DNA of 64,000 nt from the NCBI RefSeq assembly GCF_900090295.1, contig NZ_LT607753.1, positions 434,001 to 498,000 of the forward strand, given 5' to 3'. This DNA is from Micromonospora coxensis. Lineage in GTDB: Bacteria; Actinomycetota; Actinomycetes; Mycobacteriales; Micromonosporaceae. The first letter of the stretch is position 1; each line of letters starts with the position of its first letter. Position numbers and translations under genes: made by a program. The notes beneath the pieces are model-generated. The model was not told the origin of the DNA. It saw nothing but the letters and a program-made list of their open reading frames with translations, and searched no databases. Positions 42,397-51,843 of this stretch are shown piece after piece.

Positions 42397-44550
42397 ATGG
42401 CGAGTCCGCGTCCCACTCCCGTGGAGCCACTGCCGCACCTGGCGAACACCGAACTGCGACAGGCTCAGGCGCGCGCGCTACCCCCGGAGCTGGGGCCGAA
42501 CGCGATCGCGCTGGTCAACGGGGCCACCTTCATGTACTCCGACCAGACCGGCGACGTACCGACCACGACCATCGGCGGTCTCGTCCACGCGGACACCCGG
42601 CTGCTCAACCGCTGGGAACTGACGCTCAACGGCGCTCGACTGATGACCCTGCGCTCCACCGTGTTGGAGTACTACCTGGGGCAGTTCATCCTGACCCATC
42701 CCGCGATGCCGGGTATACCCGCGGACTCCCTGTCCATCCGGCGGCTGCGCCACATCGGGGACGCGATGCACGAACGGGTCGAGATCGAAAGCTTCCTCGG
42801 CGATCCGGTCCGGTGCGAGCTGCGCCTGGCCGTGGGGACGGACTTCGCCGACCTGTTCGAGATCAAGTCGGCCGTGACCGACCGTTCGTCCTGGATCCGG
42901 CGGGACCACGAGCTGGACGGGAGCGGGCTGTGCTTCCGCTACGAGCGGGAGGGATTTCATGCCGAGAGTCGGCTGCGCGTCGATCCGCCGGCGGACCGGA
43001 TCGAGGGCGACGAGCTGGTGTGGGACCTGACGCTGGCATGTCGCCGGCCATGGACCCTGGACGCGGAGTTGCTCCTACCGCGCAGCGTCCACGCCGCCCC
43101 GTCGGTCCGCGCCGACATCGACGACGTGTTCCACAACCGGGTCGAGCACCCGGCGCGGAACTGGCTCGCCGGCGGCCCGTCGCTGCACAGCGACAACACG
43201 ACGTTGAATCGGGTGGCGATGCGCTCCCGGTGGGACCTCACCGCGCTGCGCCTGGAGTTCGACGGCGACGGCAAGCGGCTCGCCCTGCCGGCTGCGGGCA
43301 TGCCGTGGTTCCTCGCCCTCTTCGGACGCGACACGCTGCTCACCGCCTTCCAGACCATCGCCGGAAACCCCCGCCTGGCCAAGGGCGCCCTGCTGGCACT
43401 GGCCCAGTCACAGGGCCGTACCTGTGACGACTTCACCGACGAGGAGCCCGGCCGGATCCTGCACGAGGTACGCCACGGCGAACTGACCCGGCGGGGAGCC
43501 ATGCCCTACCGGCCCTACTACGGCGCGGCCGACGCGACCCAACTCTGGCTGATCCTGCTGTCGGAGTACTGGCGCTGGACCATGGACGACGACTTCGTCC
43601 GAGCGCTGCGCGACAACATCACCGCCGCCCTGCACTGGATCGACCACTACGGGGACCGCGACGGGGACGGCTACGTCGAGTACGCGACCCGCTCACCGGA
43701 GGGACTGGGCAACCAGTGCTGGCGCGACTCGTCGGACGGTATCCGCTTCGCCGACGGCCGCATGCCTGTCCTGCCCATCGCGACCTGCGAAGTGCAGGGC
43801 TACACGTACGACGCCAAACGCCGAATCGCCGATCTGGCCGACGGCCCGCTCGGCGACCCGGAGCTGGCCGCACGGCTCCGCGCCCAGGCCCACGACCTGT
43901 ACGAGCGCTTCAACCGGGACTTCTGGATCGACGGGAGGGGCGGCTACTACGCGGTGGGCCTCGACGGCGACAAGCACCGGATCGACTCGCTCACCTCCAA
44001 CCTCGGGCATCTGCTGTGGAGCGGCATCGTCACACCCGATCGGGCCGGGCAGGTCGCCCGCCAACTGACCTCCCCGGCGATGTTCTCGGGCTGGGGCATC
44101 CGCACGATGTCCCACGACGACGTGCCGTTCAACCCCATCGGGTACCACCTCGGCACCGTCTGGCCGCACGACAACGCGCTCGCGGTGCTCGGCCTCGTCC
44201 GCTACGGCTTCCGGGACGAGGCGAACCGGGTGACCCTGGCGTTGCTCGACGCCGCGGCGGAATTCGACTTCCGCCTGCCCGAGGCACTCAGTGGCTTCGA
44301 CCGGCAGCGGACCCGGGTCGCCGTCCCGTACCCGACGGCGTGCAGCCCGCAGGCGTGGGCAGCGGCCGTACCCGTGACCCTGGTCCGGGCGATGCTCGGT
44401 CTGGACGCCGTCGACGGGCGCCTGGTCGTCGATCCCGAGGTACCGGCGGAGGTCGGACGGCTGCACGTGTCCCGAATCCTGGCCCTCGGCCGCCGCTGGG
44501 ACATCGAGGCGACCGGCACGACCGGATCGGTCCGACCATCACCCGACTGA
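42397..44550 (+). CDS. Amylo-alpha-1,6-glucosidase-like protein (glycogen-debranching N-terminal plus (alpha/alpha)6 domain)
   Basis: A 717-residue cytoplasmic protein. The N-terminal beta-rich domain (about residues 30-220) begins LVNGATFMYSDQTGDVP and has GLVHADTRLLNRWELTLNG, typical of the glycogen-debranching N-terminal domain. The C-terminal (alpha/alpha)6 barrel (about 290-705) has GMPWFLALFGRDTLLTAFQ, YVEYATRSPEGLGNQCWRDSSDG and NPIGYHLGTVWPHDNAL. Many actinomycetes carry such proteins; substrates are poorly defined and may include alpha-glucosides or other sugars. It is flanked by strong terminators on both sides, so it is a single-gene unit and may be incidental to the arabinan-like pathway. 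Confidence 0.87.
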   Translation: MASPRPTPVEPLPHLANTELRQAQARALPPELGPNAIALVNGATFMYSDQTGDVPTTTIGGLVHADTRLLNRWELTLNGARLMTLRSTVLEYYLGQFILTHPAMPGIPADSLSIRRLRHIGDAMHERVEIESFLGDPVRCELRLAVGTDFADLFEIKSAVTDRSSWIRRDHELDGSGLCFRYEREGFHAESRLRVDPPADRIEGDELVWDLTLACRRPWTLDAELLLPRSVHAAPSVRADIDDVFHNRVEHPARNWLAGGPSLHSDNTTLNRVAMRSRWDLTALRLEFDGDGKRLALPAAGMPWFLALFGRDTLLTAFQTIAGNPRLAKGALLALAQSQGRTCDDFTDEEPGRILHEVRHGELTRRGAMPYRPYYGAADATQLWLILLSEYWRWTMDDDFVRALRDNITAALHWIDHYGDRDGDGYVEYATRSPEGLGNQCWRDSSDGIRFADGRMPVLPIATCEVQGYTYDAKRRIADLADGPLGDPELAARLRAQAHDLYERFNRDFWIDGRGGYYAVGLDGDKHRIDSLTSNLGHLLWSGIVTPDRAGQVARQLTSPAMFSGWGIRTMSHDDVPFNPIGYHLGTVWPHDNALAVLGLVRYGFRDEANRVTLALLDAAAEFDFRLPEALSGFDRQRTRVAVPYPTACSPQAWAAAVPVTLVRAMLGLDAVDGRLVVDPEVPAEVGRLHVSRILALGRRWDIEATGTTGSVRPSPD

Positions 44551-44555
44551 CCTCT

Positions 44556-44598
44556 CGGCCGTGCGTGCCCGGGCGGGCTGCCCGGGCACGCACGGCCG
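44556..44598. terminator. Bidirectional terminator between convergent genes
   Basis: A perfect 19-bp stem (arms 44556-44574 and 44580-44598) with a 5-nt loop begins 6 bp after the stop of the debranching-like gene. The convergent formylglycine-generating enzyme gene ends at 44693, so the hairpin can serve both strands. Confidence 0.85.
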
Positions 44599-44692
44599 CC
44601 GGGCCGCGACCACCGTGCGGTCCGCGGTCGGCGCCGCCGCCGCGGCCGGCACGTGGCCGGGTACGCGAGTGGCAACGGGCCGCGGCCGAGCG

Positions 44693-45697
44693 TCACTCCT
44701 GACCGACGGTACGGAACCCGGCGTTGCCCATGGACGAGTCAGGAGTGTTCGACGACCGTGCGGAGTTGCGGTACCTGTTGCAGTACGAGTCGTGGCAGAG
44801 GTACGAGCCACCACGCAACACCCGGGTAGAGCCGTGCTCGGGCCCTCGCGGATCGAGCGGCGGCGAGTACGAGTAGTAGTCGGCGGCGTACCAGTCGGCA
44901 CACCACTCCCAGACGTTGCCGACGGTCTGCCACAGGCCGAAGGAGTTGGCGGCGAAGGACCGCACCGGCGCGGTCGTCAGATAGCCGTCGTCCAGGTCGT
45001 TGCGGTGGGGGAACTGCCCCTGCCAGATGTTGGTCTGCCACTGACCGGCGGGGTCGAGCAGGTCGTCACCCCACGGATAGCGGGCACCGGAGAGCAGCCC
45101 CCGCGACGCGTACTCCCACTCGGCCTCGGTGGGCAGGCGACGGCCGGCCCACGCACAGTAGGCGACCGCGTCGTTCCAGCTCACATGGACCACTGGATGA
45201 TCACCGAGACCGTCGAGCGCACTGAGCGGGCCGCCGGGACGACGCCAGTCCGCCCCACGCACGGTGAGCCACCAGGGCGTCCCCGCCGCACGACCGAGGA
45301 CGTCCTCGTCGCGGGCCGCCACCGCGAGATGGAAGACCGCGCTGAAGCCGAAGGCCTCCGCTTCGGTCCGGTACCCGGTCGCCTCCACGAATCCCGCGAA
45401 GTCGGTATTCGTCACCGGGGTGGCGTCGATGGTGAAGGGCCCGACGCGTACCCGGTGAACGGGCTCTTCGCCGTCGCCCCGGTTGCCGTCCCCCCGCGCG
45501 TCGCCCATCAGGAACTCGCCACCGGCGAGTGCGACCTGGCTGACCGCATGCCGACCGGGGCCGGTCCGGACCGGCCCCGGCACGGTGGGTTCCAGGGACA
45601 TCCGCAGCCGGTCCGTCGTCGCACCCGGCGACCGCTGCGGCGAGCAGCAGCTACCGGGGGACGCCCCGGCCTCCGGGCGCTGACGGTCGGCGGTCAT
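44693..45697 (-). CDS. Formylglycine-generating enzyme (sulfatase-maturing)
   Basis: A 334-residue SUMF1/FGE-family oxidase that converts the active-site cysteine of type I sulfatases to formylglycine. The C-terminal core has VTNTDFAGFVEATGY, PTEAEWEYASRG, NVWEWCADWY and the catalytic pair in SYLCHDSYCNRYR (C301 and C306). The SSNTPDSSMGNAGFR tail is typical of genuine FGEs rather than of general FGE-sulfatase-domain proteins. The start ATG 45697 overlaps the stop of the adjacent sulfatase (ATGA), so enzyme and client are translationally coupled; a second ATG at 45601 would remove a disordered leader. It can activate both sulfatases in the window. It is probably copper-dependent, as known bacterial FGEs are. 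Confidence 0.94.
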   Translation of the reverse strand: MTADRQRPEAGASPGSCCSPQRSPGATTDRLRMSLEPTVPGPVRTGPGRHAVSQVALAGGEFLMGDARGDGNRGDGEEPVHRVRVGPFTIDATPVTNTDFAGFVEATGYRTEAEAFGFSAVFHLAVAARDEDVLGRAAGTPWWLTVRGADWRRPGGPLSALDGLGDHPVVHVSWNDAVAYCAWAGRRLPTEAEWEYASRGLLSGARYPWGDDLLDPAGQWQTNIWQGQFPHRNDLDDGYLTTAPVRSFAANSFGLWQTVGNVWEWCADWYAADYYSYSPPLDPRGPEHGSTRVLRGGSYLCHDSYCNRYRNSARSSNTPDSSMGNAGFRTVGQE

Positions 45698-47322
45698 ACC
45701 GACGCCTGCCCGCCGCGATCGCCGTCGACCAGGTGGGCCGGACCCGCCACCGCATGCCGGCCGGTCCGATCGAGGGTATGACGGTGATCCTCCCGTCGGC
45801 CACCAGCGGCCACGCTCATCGCCATCGCTCCTGCATAGCTGGCCTCGTCCAGTCCGCTCAGGGTGGGGTCGTAGGCGACGTCGCCGACGTCGTACATCGA
45901 GGTCATCCAGTGGTAGAAGTTGTCGCCACGATCCCGCAGCACATCGTAGAGGCGACGCATCATTCGACTGCGGACCGGCGTCATCTCGGGGTGGCCGTAG
46001 ATGTTGTTCAACTCGTCCGGGTCGGTGATGAGGTCGTACAGCTCGTTCGTCGAGTCCGGGTTGACCACCAGCTTGTACCGGTCCTCCCGCAACATCCGCT
46101 GCGGATAGGGGAAGTGGTGCCCGTGGAACTCGCAGACGATGTCGTCGTCCCACGTCACCGGCTCACCGCTGGTGAGCGGAAGCAGACTACGCGAGTCCAC
46201 CGCCGGCGCCGGATCGACGCCGGCGAGTTCGAGGATGGTCGCCGTACAGTCCAGCAGGCTGACGAACTCGTCCCGCACGACGCCGGCCGGCTGCCCTGGG
46301 ACGCGGAGCAGGCCCGGGGTCCGGTAGATGTCCTCGTACATCGCCGGGCCCTTGTCGTGCAGCCGGTGCGCGCCGGTGAACTCGCCGTGGTCGCAGGTGA
46401 AGAAGACGGCGGTGTCGTCGGTGAGGCCGAGCCGGTCCATGGCGTCCATCACCCGACCGACCTGCTCGTCGATCAGTGCGACATACCCCCAGTAGACCGC
46501 GATCAGCTTCCGGGTCACCTCGATCGGCATGGTGTCGAACGTCCAGTGCGCGCTGTAGTTGCGCTGTACGGGCGGCTTGCCGTGGAAGGTCTCCGCGATC
46601 GACTTCGGCAGCTCCACCAGTTGCGGGTCGAACATGTCGAAGTAGGCGTCCGGGATGATGTAGGGCAGGTGCGGACCGAAGAAGTTCAGCTCCAGGAAGA
46701 ACGGCCTCCCGCTCTCCCGGGCGTCCGCGGCGTAGCGCTCCAGCATCTCGATCGCCCGCGTGGCGAGGTAGTACTCGAACGTCGCTTCCACGGGCTGGTG
46801 CAGGCGCGCGGCGAGCAGGTTGCCCGGCCCGCCGTTGGGCAGCACGCCCCGGACCCGGTCGCTGATCTCGTACGGCGGCAGGTCGTGCTTGTCGAGATAG
46901 GCGAGGTAGTCCTGGTGCTCGACGGGGTTGTGCCAGCCGGGCAGGTCCGGGCCGTCGAACCCGAAGTCGGCGGCGCGCTTGCGATGCCCGACATGCCACT
47001 TGCCGATCAGCCCGCAGTTGTAGCCCTTCTCCCGCAACGCCTGCGAGAAGGTGAACTGCCCGTCCGGCAGGTCCTCGATGTAGCCGACGTTGCGTTCGTG
47101 GTTCGCCAACAGCCGGTGCCGGAAGGGCGCCTGGCCGGTGAGCAGGCTCGCCCGAGCGGGCGTGCAGATCGCGGTCGGGGTGTACCAGCGGTCGAAGCGG
47201 GTGCCGGATCGCGCCAGTGCGTCGAGGGCCGGGGTCGCCGCGAGCTGGTTGCCGTACGCGCCGAGCGTGTCCACCCGGTGCTGGTCGGTCATCAGGAAGA
47301 GGATGTTGCGAGGATCGGTCAC
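45694..47322 (-). CDS. Sulfatase (type I, formylglycine-dependent), cytoplasmic
   Basis: A 542-residue S1-family sulfatase. FLMTDQHRVD (D13, Q14) begins the metal site. The maturation motif is AICTPARASLLTG with C53 the predicted formylglycine precursor (CxPAR). GLIGKWHVGH and FTCDHGEFTGAHRL hold further catalytic positions. No signal peptide is present. The GTG start at 47322 overlaps the stop of the upstream binding protein, and its stop overlaps the FGE start. Co-transcription with an SsuABC/TauABC-like importer suggests it acts on an imported sulfate ester. It is only distantly similar to the sulfatase at 26060, so substrate positions may differ. The C-terminal 40 residues are low-complexity. 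Confidence 0.93.
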   Translation of the reverse strand: MTDPRNILFLMTDQHRVDTLGAYGNQLAATPALDALARSGTRFDRWYTPTAICTPARASLLTGQAPFRHRLLANHERNVGYIEDLPDGQFTFSQALREKGYNCGLIGKWHVGHRKRAADFGFDGPDLPGWHNPVEHQDYLAYLDKHDLPPYEISDRVRGVLPNGGPGNLLAARLHQPVEATFEYYLATRAIEMLERYAADARESGRPFFLELNFFGPHLPYIIPDAYFDMFDPQLVELPKSIAETFHGKPPVQRNYSAHWTFDTMPIEVTRKLIAVYWGYVALIDEQVGRVMDAMDRLGLTDDTAVFFTCDHGEFTGAHRLHDKGPAMYEDIYRTPGLLRVPGQPAGVVRDEFVSLLDCTATILELAGVDPAPAVDSRSLLPLTSGEPVTWDDDIVCEFHGHHFPYPQRMLREDRYKLVVNPDSTNELYDLITDPDELNNIYGHPEMTPVRSRMMRRLYDVLRDRGDNFYHWMTSMYDVGDVAYDPTLSGLDEASYAGAMAMSVAAGGRREDHRHTLDRTGRHAVAGPAHLVDGDRGGQASV

Positions 47323-48317
47323 TTGCTGGCCGCCGTGAAGAGGTCGCCGGTGTAGTACGTGCCGGGGTCGACCGGCGAGGTCAGCTTGCCGGCCTGGACG
47401 AAGTAGTCGTTCATGCCGGTCAGCCACTTGCCGATGGTGCCGTCGGTGGTCTTCTGGTCCAGTTCCGCCAGGGACAGCACCTGGGAGTTCGCGGCGTCGG
47501 CCTGCACCTTCGCCACATCGATCTTCAGCATCTTGGCGGTGTACTCGATCGTCTTGTCGGGGTTCTGGCTGCGGAACTCGATCGCGTCGCGCAGCGCGGC
47601 GATCACCTTCTCGGCCTTGCCACGGTCCTTGTCCACCACGTCGTTGCCGGCCACGAAGGCGGTGGGGAAGGAGACCGTGTCGGCGAAGTCGGTGTTCTTC
47701 GCGAGCTCCACGAGGTTCGGAACCTGCTGCTTGATGGTGGCGGTGGCGGGGTACCAGAATCCGGCCGCGTCGATCTTCTTCGACACGAACGCCGACACGA
47801 TGGTCGACGGGTCCATCGGGACCACCTCGACGTCCTGCTTGGTCATGCCCGCCTGCTTCAGCGCGAGGGTGAGGATCATGTCCCCGGAGGTGCCTTCCGG
47901 CACGCCGACCTTCTTGCCGCGCAGGGCCTCGACGGAGGTGATCCCGGGCTGCGCGATGACCCGGTCGGCGTTGCCGAGGGTGTTGATCGCGACGACCTTC
48001 GCCTTGCCGGAGGCGGGCAGCCACATCGCGCCGGGACCGATGTAGCCGAAGTCCAGGTCGCCGGCGCCCAGGGCCTGGATCTGCAGCGGCCCGTTGGTGA
48101 ACACCGGCGTCTCGACCTTGAGGCCGTGCTTCTTCCAGATCCCTTCCTGTTCGGCGACGGCGAGCAGGCTGGCGCCGTTGTAGTCGCCGATGTAGCCGAA
48201 CCGGACGTTCGTCGTACCGTTCGCGTCGTCGCCGGACTCCGCGCCCGAGCATCCGGTCGCGGCGAGCGCGACGGCTGTGACGGCGGCGATGCCGAAAGAT
48301 CTCCTGGTGAGCTTCAT
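47319..48317 (-). CDS. Substrate-binding lipoprotein of an SsuABC/TauABC-like importer
   Basis: A 332-residue NMT1/SsuA-type binding protein. The leader KLTRRSFGIAAVTAVALAATGCS combines an RR motif and a lipobox (cysteine near residue 23), split here by the hydrophobic core. VRFGYIGDYNGASLLAVAEQEGIW and LGAGDLDFGYIGPGAMW are typical of sulfonate, taurine and nitrate binding proteins. In known systems such as the ats genes of pseudomonads, this transporter type imports sulfate esters next to a sulfatase. Here it is followed by a sulfatase (4-bp overlap) and FGE. Either sulfate-ester scavenging or uptake of a sulfated sugar is possible; ROK control favours the latter. ATG 48317 has GAGGAG upstream. 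Confidence 0.9.
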   Translation of the reverse strand: MKLTRRSFGIAAVTAVALAATGCSGAESGDDANGTTNVRFGYIGDYNGASLLAVAEQEGIWKKHGLKVETPVFTNGPLQIQALGAGDLDFGYIGPGAMWLPASGKAKVVAINTLGNADRVIAQPGITSVEALRGKKVGVPEGTSGDMILTLALKQAGMTKQDVEVVPMDPSTIVSAFVSKKIDAAGFWYPATATIKQQVPNLVELAKNTDFADTVSFPTAFVAGNDVVDKDRGKAEKVIAALRDAIEFRSQNPDKTIEYTAKMLKIDVAKVQADAANSQVLSLAELDQKTTDGTIGKWLTGMNDYFVQAGKLTSPVDPGTYYTGDLFTAASK

Positions 48318-48336
48318 GATGTGCTCCTCTTCGAGG

Positions 48337-49152
48337 TCAGGGGGTGTTGGTGAGGTCGGCGCCGGCCGGCTGGCCCGGGTCCTGGTGGTAGACGGCCTGC
48401 CAGACCCGGTTGCGCAGGGCGGCGAACTCCGGGCTGAACCGGACCTCCTCGGTGCGGGGGTACGGAAGATCCACGTCGATGACGTCGAAGATCCGGCCGG
48501 GTCGGGCGGCCATCACGACCACCCGGTTCGCGAGGAACACCGCCTCGTCGACGTCGTGCGTGATGAACACGACCGTCCGCCGGTCCTGGCTCCACGTGGC
48601 CAGCAGCTGTTCCTGGAGCTTCACCCGGGTCAGCGCGTCGAGCGCACCGAACGGCTCGTCCATCAGCAGGATCGAGGGATTGACCGCGTACGCCCGGGCG
48701 ATGGCGCAGCGCTGCTTCATGCCGCCGGAGAGCGTCTTGGGCAGCGAGTCGGCGAAGTGGTCGAGCCCGACCATCTGGATGAAGTGCTCGGCCCGAGCCC
48801 GTCGTTCCGCCTTGGGCACCCGCGCCGTCTTGAGCCCGAACTCCACGTTCTGGCGTACCGTCAGCCACGGGAACAGCGCGTACTGCTGGAAGATGACGCC
48901 GCGCTCCGGGCCGGGGCCACGAACCGCAACGCCGTCGACGAGCGCCGTACCGGCAGAGGGCTCGTCGAGCCCGGCGAGGATGTTCATCAGGGTGCTCTTG
49001 CCGCACCCGGACGGTCCGACGAGGGTGACGAACTCGTTGTCGTCGATGTCGAGCGAGACACCACCGAGGGCCACGAACTCCTCCCGGCCCACCTGGTAGG
49101 TCCGGCGGACGTCACGGACGGAGATCTTGCTGGAGACTGCCGTGTCTGTCAT
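48337..49152 (-). CDS. ABC transporter ATPase, SsuB/TauB-like
   Basis: A 271-residue nucleotide-binding subunit. The Walker A motif is GPSGCGKST (about residues 50-58), the signature is LSGGMKQR, Walker B is [13 protein letters not shown] and the H-loop is [10 protein letters not shown]. All are intact, so it is an active ATPase. It overlaps the permease gene by 4 bp and precedes the binding-protein gene by 19 bp. It is dedicated to this importer, unlike the CUT1 importers of the window, which lack their own ATPase. Confidence 0.95.
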   Translation of the reverse strand: MTDTAVSSKISVRDVRRTYQVGREEFVALGGVSLDIDDNEFVTLVGPSGCGKSTLMNILAGLDEPSAGTALVDGVAVRGPGPERGVIFQQYALFPWLTVRQNVEFGLKTARVPKAERRARAEHFIQMVGLDHFADSLPKTLSGGMKQRCAIARAYAVNPSILLMDEPFGALDALTRVKLQEQLLATWSQDRRTVVFITHDVDEAVFLANRVVVMAARPGRIFDVIDVDLPYPRTEEVRFSPEFAALRNRVWQAVYHQDPGQPAGADLTNTP

Positions 49153-49988
49153 CGCCGCTCCTGCCAACCGGTGAGTTTGTTTCCGGCCAGCAGCAGCAGC
49201 CGGTCCATGATGAGGCCGAGCACCCCGATGCAGACGATGCCGACGAAGATGGTCGGCAGGTCGTAGTACAACTGCGCGGTCTGCATCCGATGCCCGAGCC
49301 CTTCCTGAGCAGCGAGCAACTCGGCCGCGACGAGAGTCGCCCACGCCGAGCCGAGACCGACCCGCATGCCGACGAGGATGAACGGGGTGGACGCGGGCAC
49401 GACCACTCGCAGGAAGATCGCACCGTCCCGGGCGCCGAGAACCTGCGCCGCGTTGATCAACGTCCGGTCGACGCTGACCACGCCCTGGAAGGTCGAGATC
49501 ACGCACGCCAGGAAGGCCGCCAGGATGATCACGAAGATCTTCGGGGTCTCTCCGATGCCCATGAGCACCAGTACCAACGGCAGGATGGCCAGCGGGGGAA
49601 TCGTCCGGAAGAACTGCACCCACGGTTCGAACAACGCTCGGGCTGTGGCGTACCAGCCCATCAGGAAGCCCACCAGGATCGCCGCGACGGACCCGATCAG
49701 GAAGCCGGCCAGCACCCGGCCGAGGCTGGCCAGCACGTCGGTCTGCAGGGTGCCGTCGGCGAGCAGCTTCACCGCGGCGGACACGACCTCCGGCGGGGTC
49801 GGGAACTGGAAGCCCGCCAGTGCCAGCGACCACCAGACACCGATGCCGAGCAGAATCGACACCACGTTGAGCGCCAGCATGGTACGACTGCGACCGGACC
49901 GACCGACTCGCCTGGACGTCTTCCGGGAGGGGCTCTCGGGGGTCGCCGGCGTCCCTTGCTCGGCGACCGGCAGAGTGTCGGTGTTCAT
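49149..49988 (-). CDS. ABC transporter permease, SsuC/TauC-like
   Basis: A 279-residue membrane protein of the BPD_transp_1 family with about six hydrophobic segments after a basic, serine-rich N-terminus (about 1-35). The coupling loop includes [22 protein letters not shown], and [22 protein letters not shown] is typical of SsuC/TauC permeases. The ATG at 49988 overlaps the ROK gene stop (ATGA), and its own stop overlaps the ATPase start. Confidence 0.94.
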   Translation of the reverse strand: MNTDTLPVAEQGTPATPESPSRKTSRRVGRSGRSRTMLALNVVSILLGIGVWWSLALAGFQFPTPPEVVSAAVKLLADGTLQTDVLASLGRVLAGFLIGSVAAILVGFLMGWYATARALFEPWVQFFRTIPPLAILPLVLVLMGIGETPKIFVIILAAFLACVISTFQGVVSVDRTLINAAQVLGARDGAIFLRVVVPASTPFILVGMRVGLGSAWATLVAAELLAAQEGLGHRMQTAQLYYDLPTIFVGIVCIGVLGLIMDRLLLLAGNKLTGWQERR

Positions 49989-51232
49989 GACCGGCACCGC
50001 GCACCTCCCACCCTGACGACGGGACCAGCCATGTTGTGCTCCTTCGTGGTCGACGTCCGGCCACCTGACGGGGCGCGGACGGCCTCTGGATAGCTCTTCA
50101 GAAGGGGTGACTCGTGGAACAGCGCCGCCACGGCGCCGAGGGCGCCGCCCTCGTCGCGGAGCACGGCGGCACGGACGACCGGAGCCATCTCCGGCTGCCA
50201 GGACAGTTCGTACGTGATGGTCGCCGCCACCTGCTGCACGAGCGCCGGTGAGACATCGACGATCTCGCCACTGACCACGACCTCGCTCGGGTTGAGCGTC
50301 ATGGCCGCGGCGCCCAGGACACGCCCGATCACCGCGCCGGTGTCGCGCAGCACCCGCTCGACCCCGGGATGCGCGATCGCCACCGCGGTCCGCAGCTCGT
50401 CGATCGTCTGGACCTGGGCGCCCTCGGCACGACAACGCGCGAGGATGGCCGGGGCCGACGCGAAGGTCTCGACACAGCCCCGCTTGCCGCATCGGCATGC
50501 CGCCGTGCCGGCCTCGGCCACCGTGACGTGCCCGAGTTCCCCCGCGAAACTCGTGGCGCCGCGTACCAGGCGGCCGTCGACGACGAGGCTTCCGCCGACG
50601 CCGTCGGACAGCCGGAGATAGATCAGGTTGTTCACGGTGTCGGGGTGGGAGTGCAGCGCCTCGGCGAGTCCGGCGAACCGGACGTTGTTGTCCACGATGA
50701 CCGATGCGTGGAAGCGGTCGGCGAACGACTCGGCCACCCCGTCCGCCCAGGAACGGTCGCCCCATCCGGGCACCCCGACCCCGACGGCCTGCAGCGCCCC
50801 GTAGTGCACCCGGCGGTCCACCTGCAGGCGTTCGACCAGAGCGAAAGCGGCCGACAGTCGTTCGGGCCACTGCGCCGACTCGGGGTATCGCGCGGTGCCG
50901 GTGGCGATGATCTCGTGGGCGGCGTCGGCGACCGCCACGTTCACCCGCCGGTGGCCGAAGTCCACCCCCATGTACTGACCCGAGCCGGGATCGATGGCGA
51001 GGCGCTCGGCGGGACGGCCGCTGCCCGCGCGCTCGTTCGCGTCCGTGTCGACGACCGTGATCGCGCCGCGACCGAGCAGGTCGGTGGTGATCTCCGAGAC
51101 CGTCGTGCGGGACAGTCCGACACGCCTGGCGATCTCCCCACGGCTGAGCGCGCCGAAGCGTTGAAGAATCCGCAGGACGCGTTCCTCGTGCGAGCGGCGG
51201 ACCAGTGTGTGAGCTCCGCTGGTTGTTGACAC
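49985..51232 (-). CDS. ROK-family transcriptional regulator
   Basis: A 415-residue repressor of the ROK (Mlc/NagC/XylR) family. An N-terminal winged helix (about residues 14-60, with [22 protein letters not shown]) precedes an ASKHA sugar-binding fold. The fold shows [43 protein letters not shown] and the zinc motif [12 protein letters not shown], all intact. ROK repressors bind sugars or sugar phosphates. It is the first gene of an operon that continues into the SsuABC-like importer, a sulfatase and FGE. The GTG start at 51232 has no Shine-Dalgarno but is 7 bp from a good -10, so the mRNA is probably leaderless. It likely binds the inverted repeat at 51274-51300 and may also control the two GH43 genes. 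Confidence 0.93.
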   Translation of the reverse strand: MSTTSGAHTLVRRSHEERVLRILQRFGALSRGEIARRVGLSRTTVSEITTDLLGRGAITVVDTDANERAGSGRPAERLAIDPGSGQYMGVDFGHRRVNVAVADAAHEIIATGTARYPESAQWPERLSAAFALVERLQVDRRVHYGALQAVGVGVPGWGDRSWADGVAESFADRFHASVIVDNNVRFAGLAEALHSHPDTVNNLIYLRLSDGVGGSLVVDGRLVRGATSFAGELGHVTVAEAGTAACRCGKRGCVETFASAPAILARCRAEGAQVQTIDELRTAVAIAHPGVERVLRDTGAVIGRVLGAAAMTLNPSEVVVSGEIVDVSPALVQQVAATITYELSWQPEMAPVVRAAVLRDEGGALGAVAALFHESPLLKSYPEAVRAPSGGRTSTTKEHNMAGPVVRVGGARCRS

Positions 51233-51239
51233 GATGCGA

Positions 51240-51268
51240 ACGCTAGGTTTCCAGATTTTTTCCGTCAA
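51240..51268 (-). promoter_or_regulatory. Promoter of the ROK-importer-sulfatase-FGE operon (leaderless)
   Basis: TTGACG (51263-51268) and TAGCGT (51240-51245) are separated by 17 bp on the minus strand. The predicted transcription start coincides with the GTG at 51232. A 27-bp inverted repeat region lies immediately upstream of the -35. Confidence 0.65.
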
Positions 51269-51273
51269 CGCCC

Positions 51274-51300
51274 CGACAGAAAAGAGCGCGATTTCTGTCG
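51274..51300. promoter_or_regulatory. Inverted-repeat operator upstream of the ROK operon
   Basis: CGACAGAAA (51274-51282) and TTTCTGTCG (51292-51300) are perfect 9-bp arms with a 9-bp spacer. The arm nearest the promoter, CCGACAGAAAAG (51273-51284), recurs 3 bp upstream of the -35 at 53837 and, with changes, at 56653. This is a likely ROK autoregulatory site. Confidence 0.65.
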
Positions 51301-51516
51301 CGTCACTGCAGAAGTCGATTCGACCGGGTGGCTCACCGGCTCTGACCAGTGGCGATACTGGCGCCGGAGCAGACCGGCTCAGCCCGCGACCGGCGAGGCG
51401 CCGCGCCGTGAGGACGCGTCGACGAACGGCACCGAAGAGCACCGGACGGGCGACGAGGGGGCGGGGACGCCTGCCGGCCGGGAGCGGACGGCACCCCGAC
51501 GGCGGGACGTGCGCCC
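51301..51516. other. Intergenic region upstream of the ROK promoter
   Basis: This 216-bp stretch lies between the ROK operator and the end of the DUF202 gene pair. I see no supportable gene or structured element. Confidence 0.35.
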
Positions 51517-51843
51517 TCAGCCCAGCAGGACGTAGAACAACGCGCCGCCCCCGGTGAGCACCGTCAGGACCGTGCCTGCGACGGGTAGCGCCGGCCCGGG
51601 CAGCGGCACGCCGGCGGCCGCCCGGCGACCGGCCGATCGGTAACGGCGGGCCGCAGCGACGGCCACGGCCGTCGTCGACACCGCGCCGGCGACAGCCATC
51701 CCCACAGCGAGGAGGAGGTGACGTTCCGCCAGCACGCGTATCAGCACAGCCAGCAGCCCGCAGGTCGACAACGAGGTCCGCGACCAGGCCAGCGCCGTGC
51801 GCTCGGGCTGGGCGCCGGCATCCCACAGCTGACGCGCGGTCAC
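51517..51843 (-). CDS. DUF202-domain small membrane protein
   Basis: A 108-residue membrane protein with the DUF202 entry motif PERTALAWSRTSLS followed by three hydrophobic segments (about residues 27-43, 47-66 and 84-106). Function is unknown for the family. The GTG at 51843 overlaps the stop of the neighbouring DUF202 gene, so the two are co-translated and may form a complex. Confidence 0.82.
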   Translation of the reverse strand: MTARQLWDAGAQPERTALAWSRTSLSTCGLLAVLIRVLAERHLLLAVGMAVAGAVSTTAVAVAAARRYRSAGRRAAAGVPLPGPALPVAGTVLTVLTGGGALFYVLLG

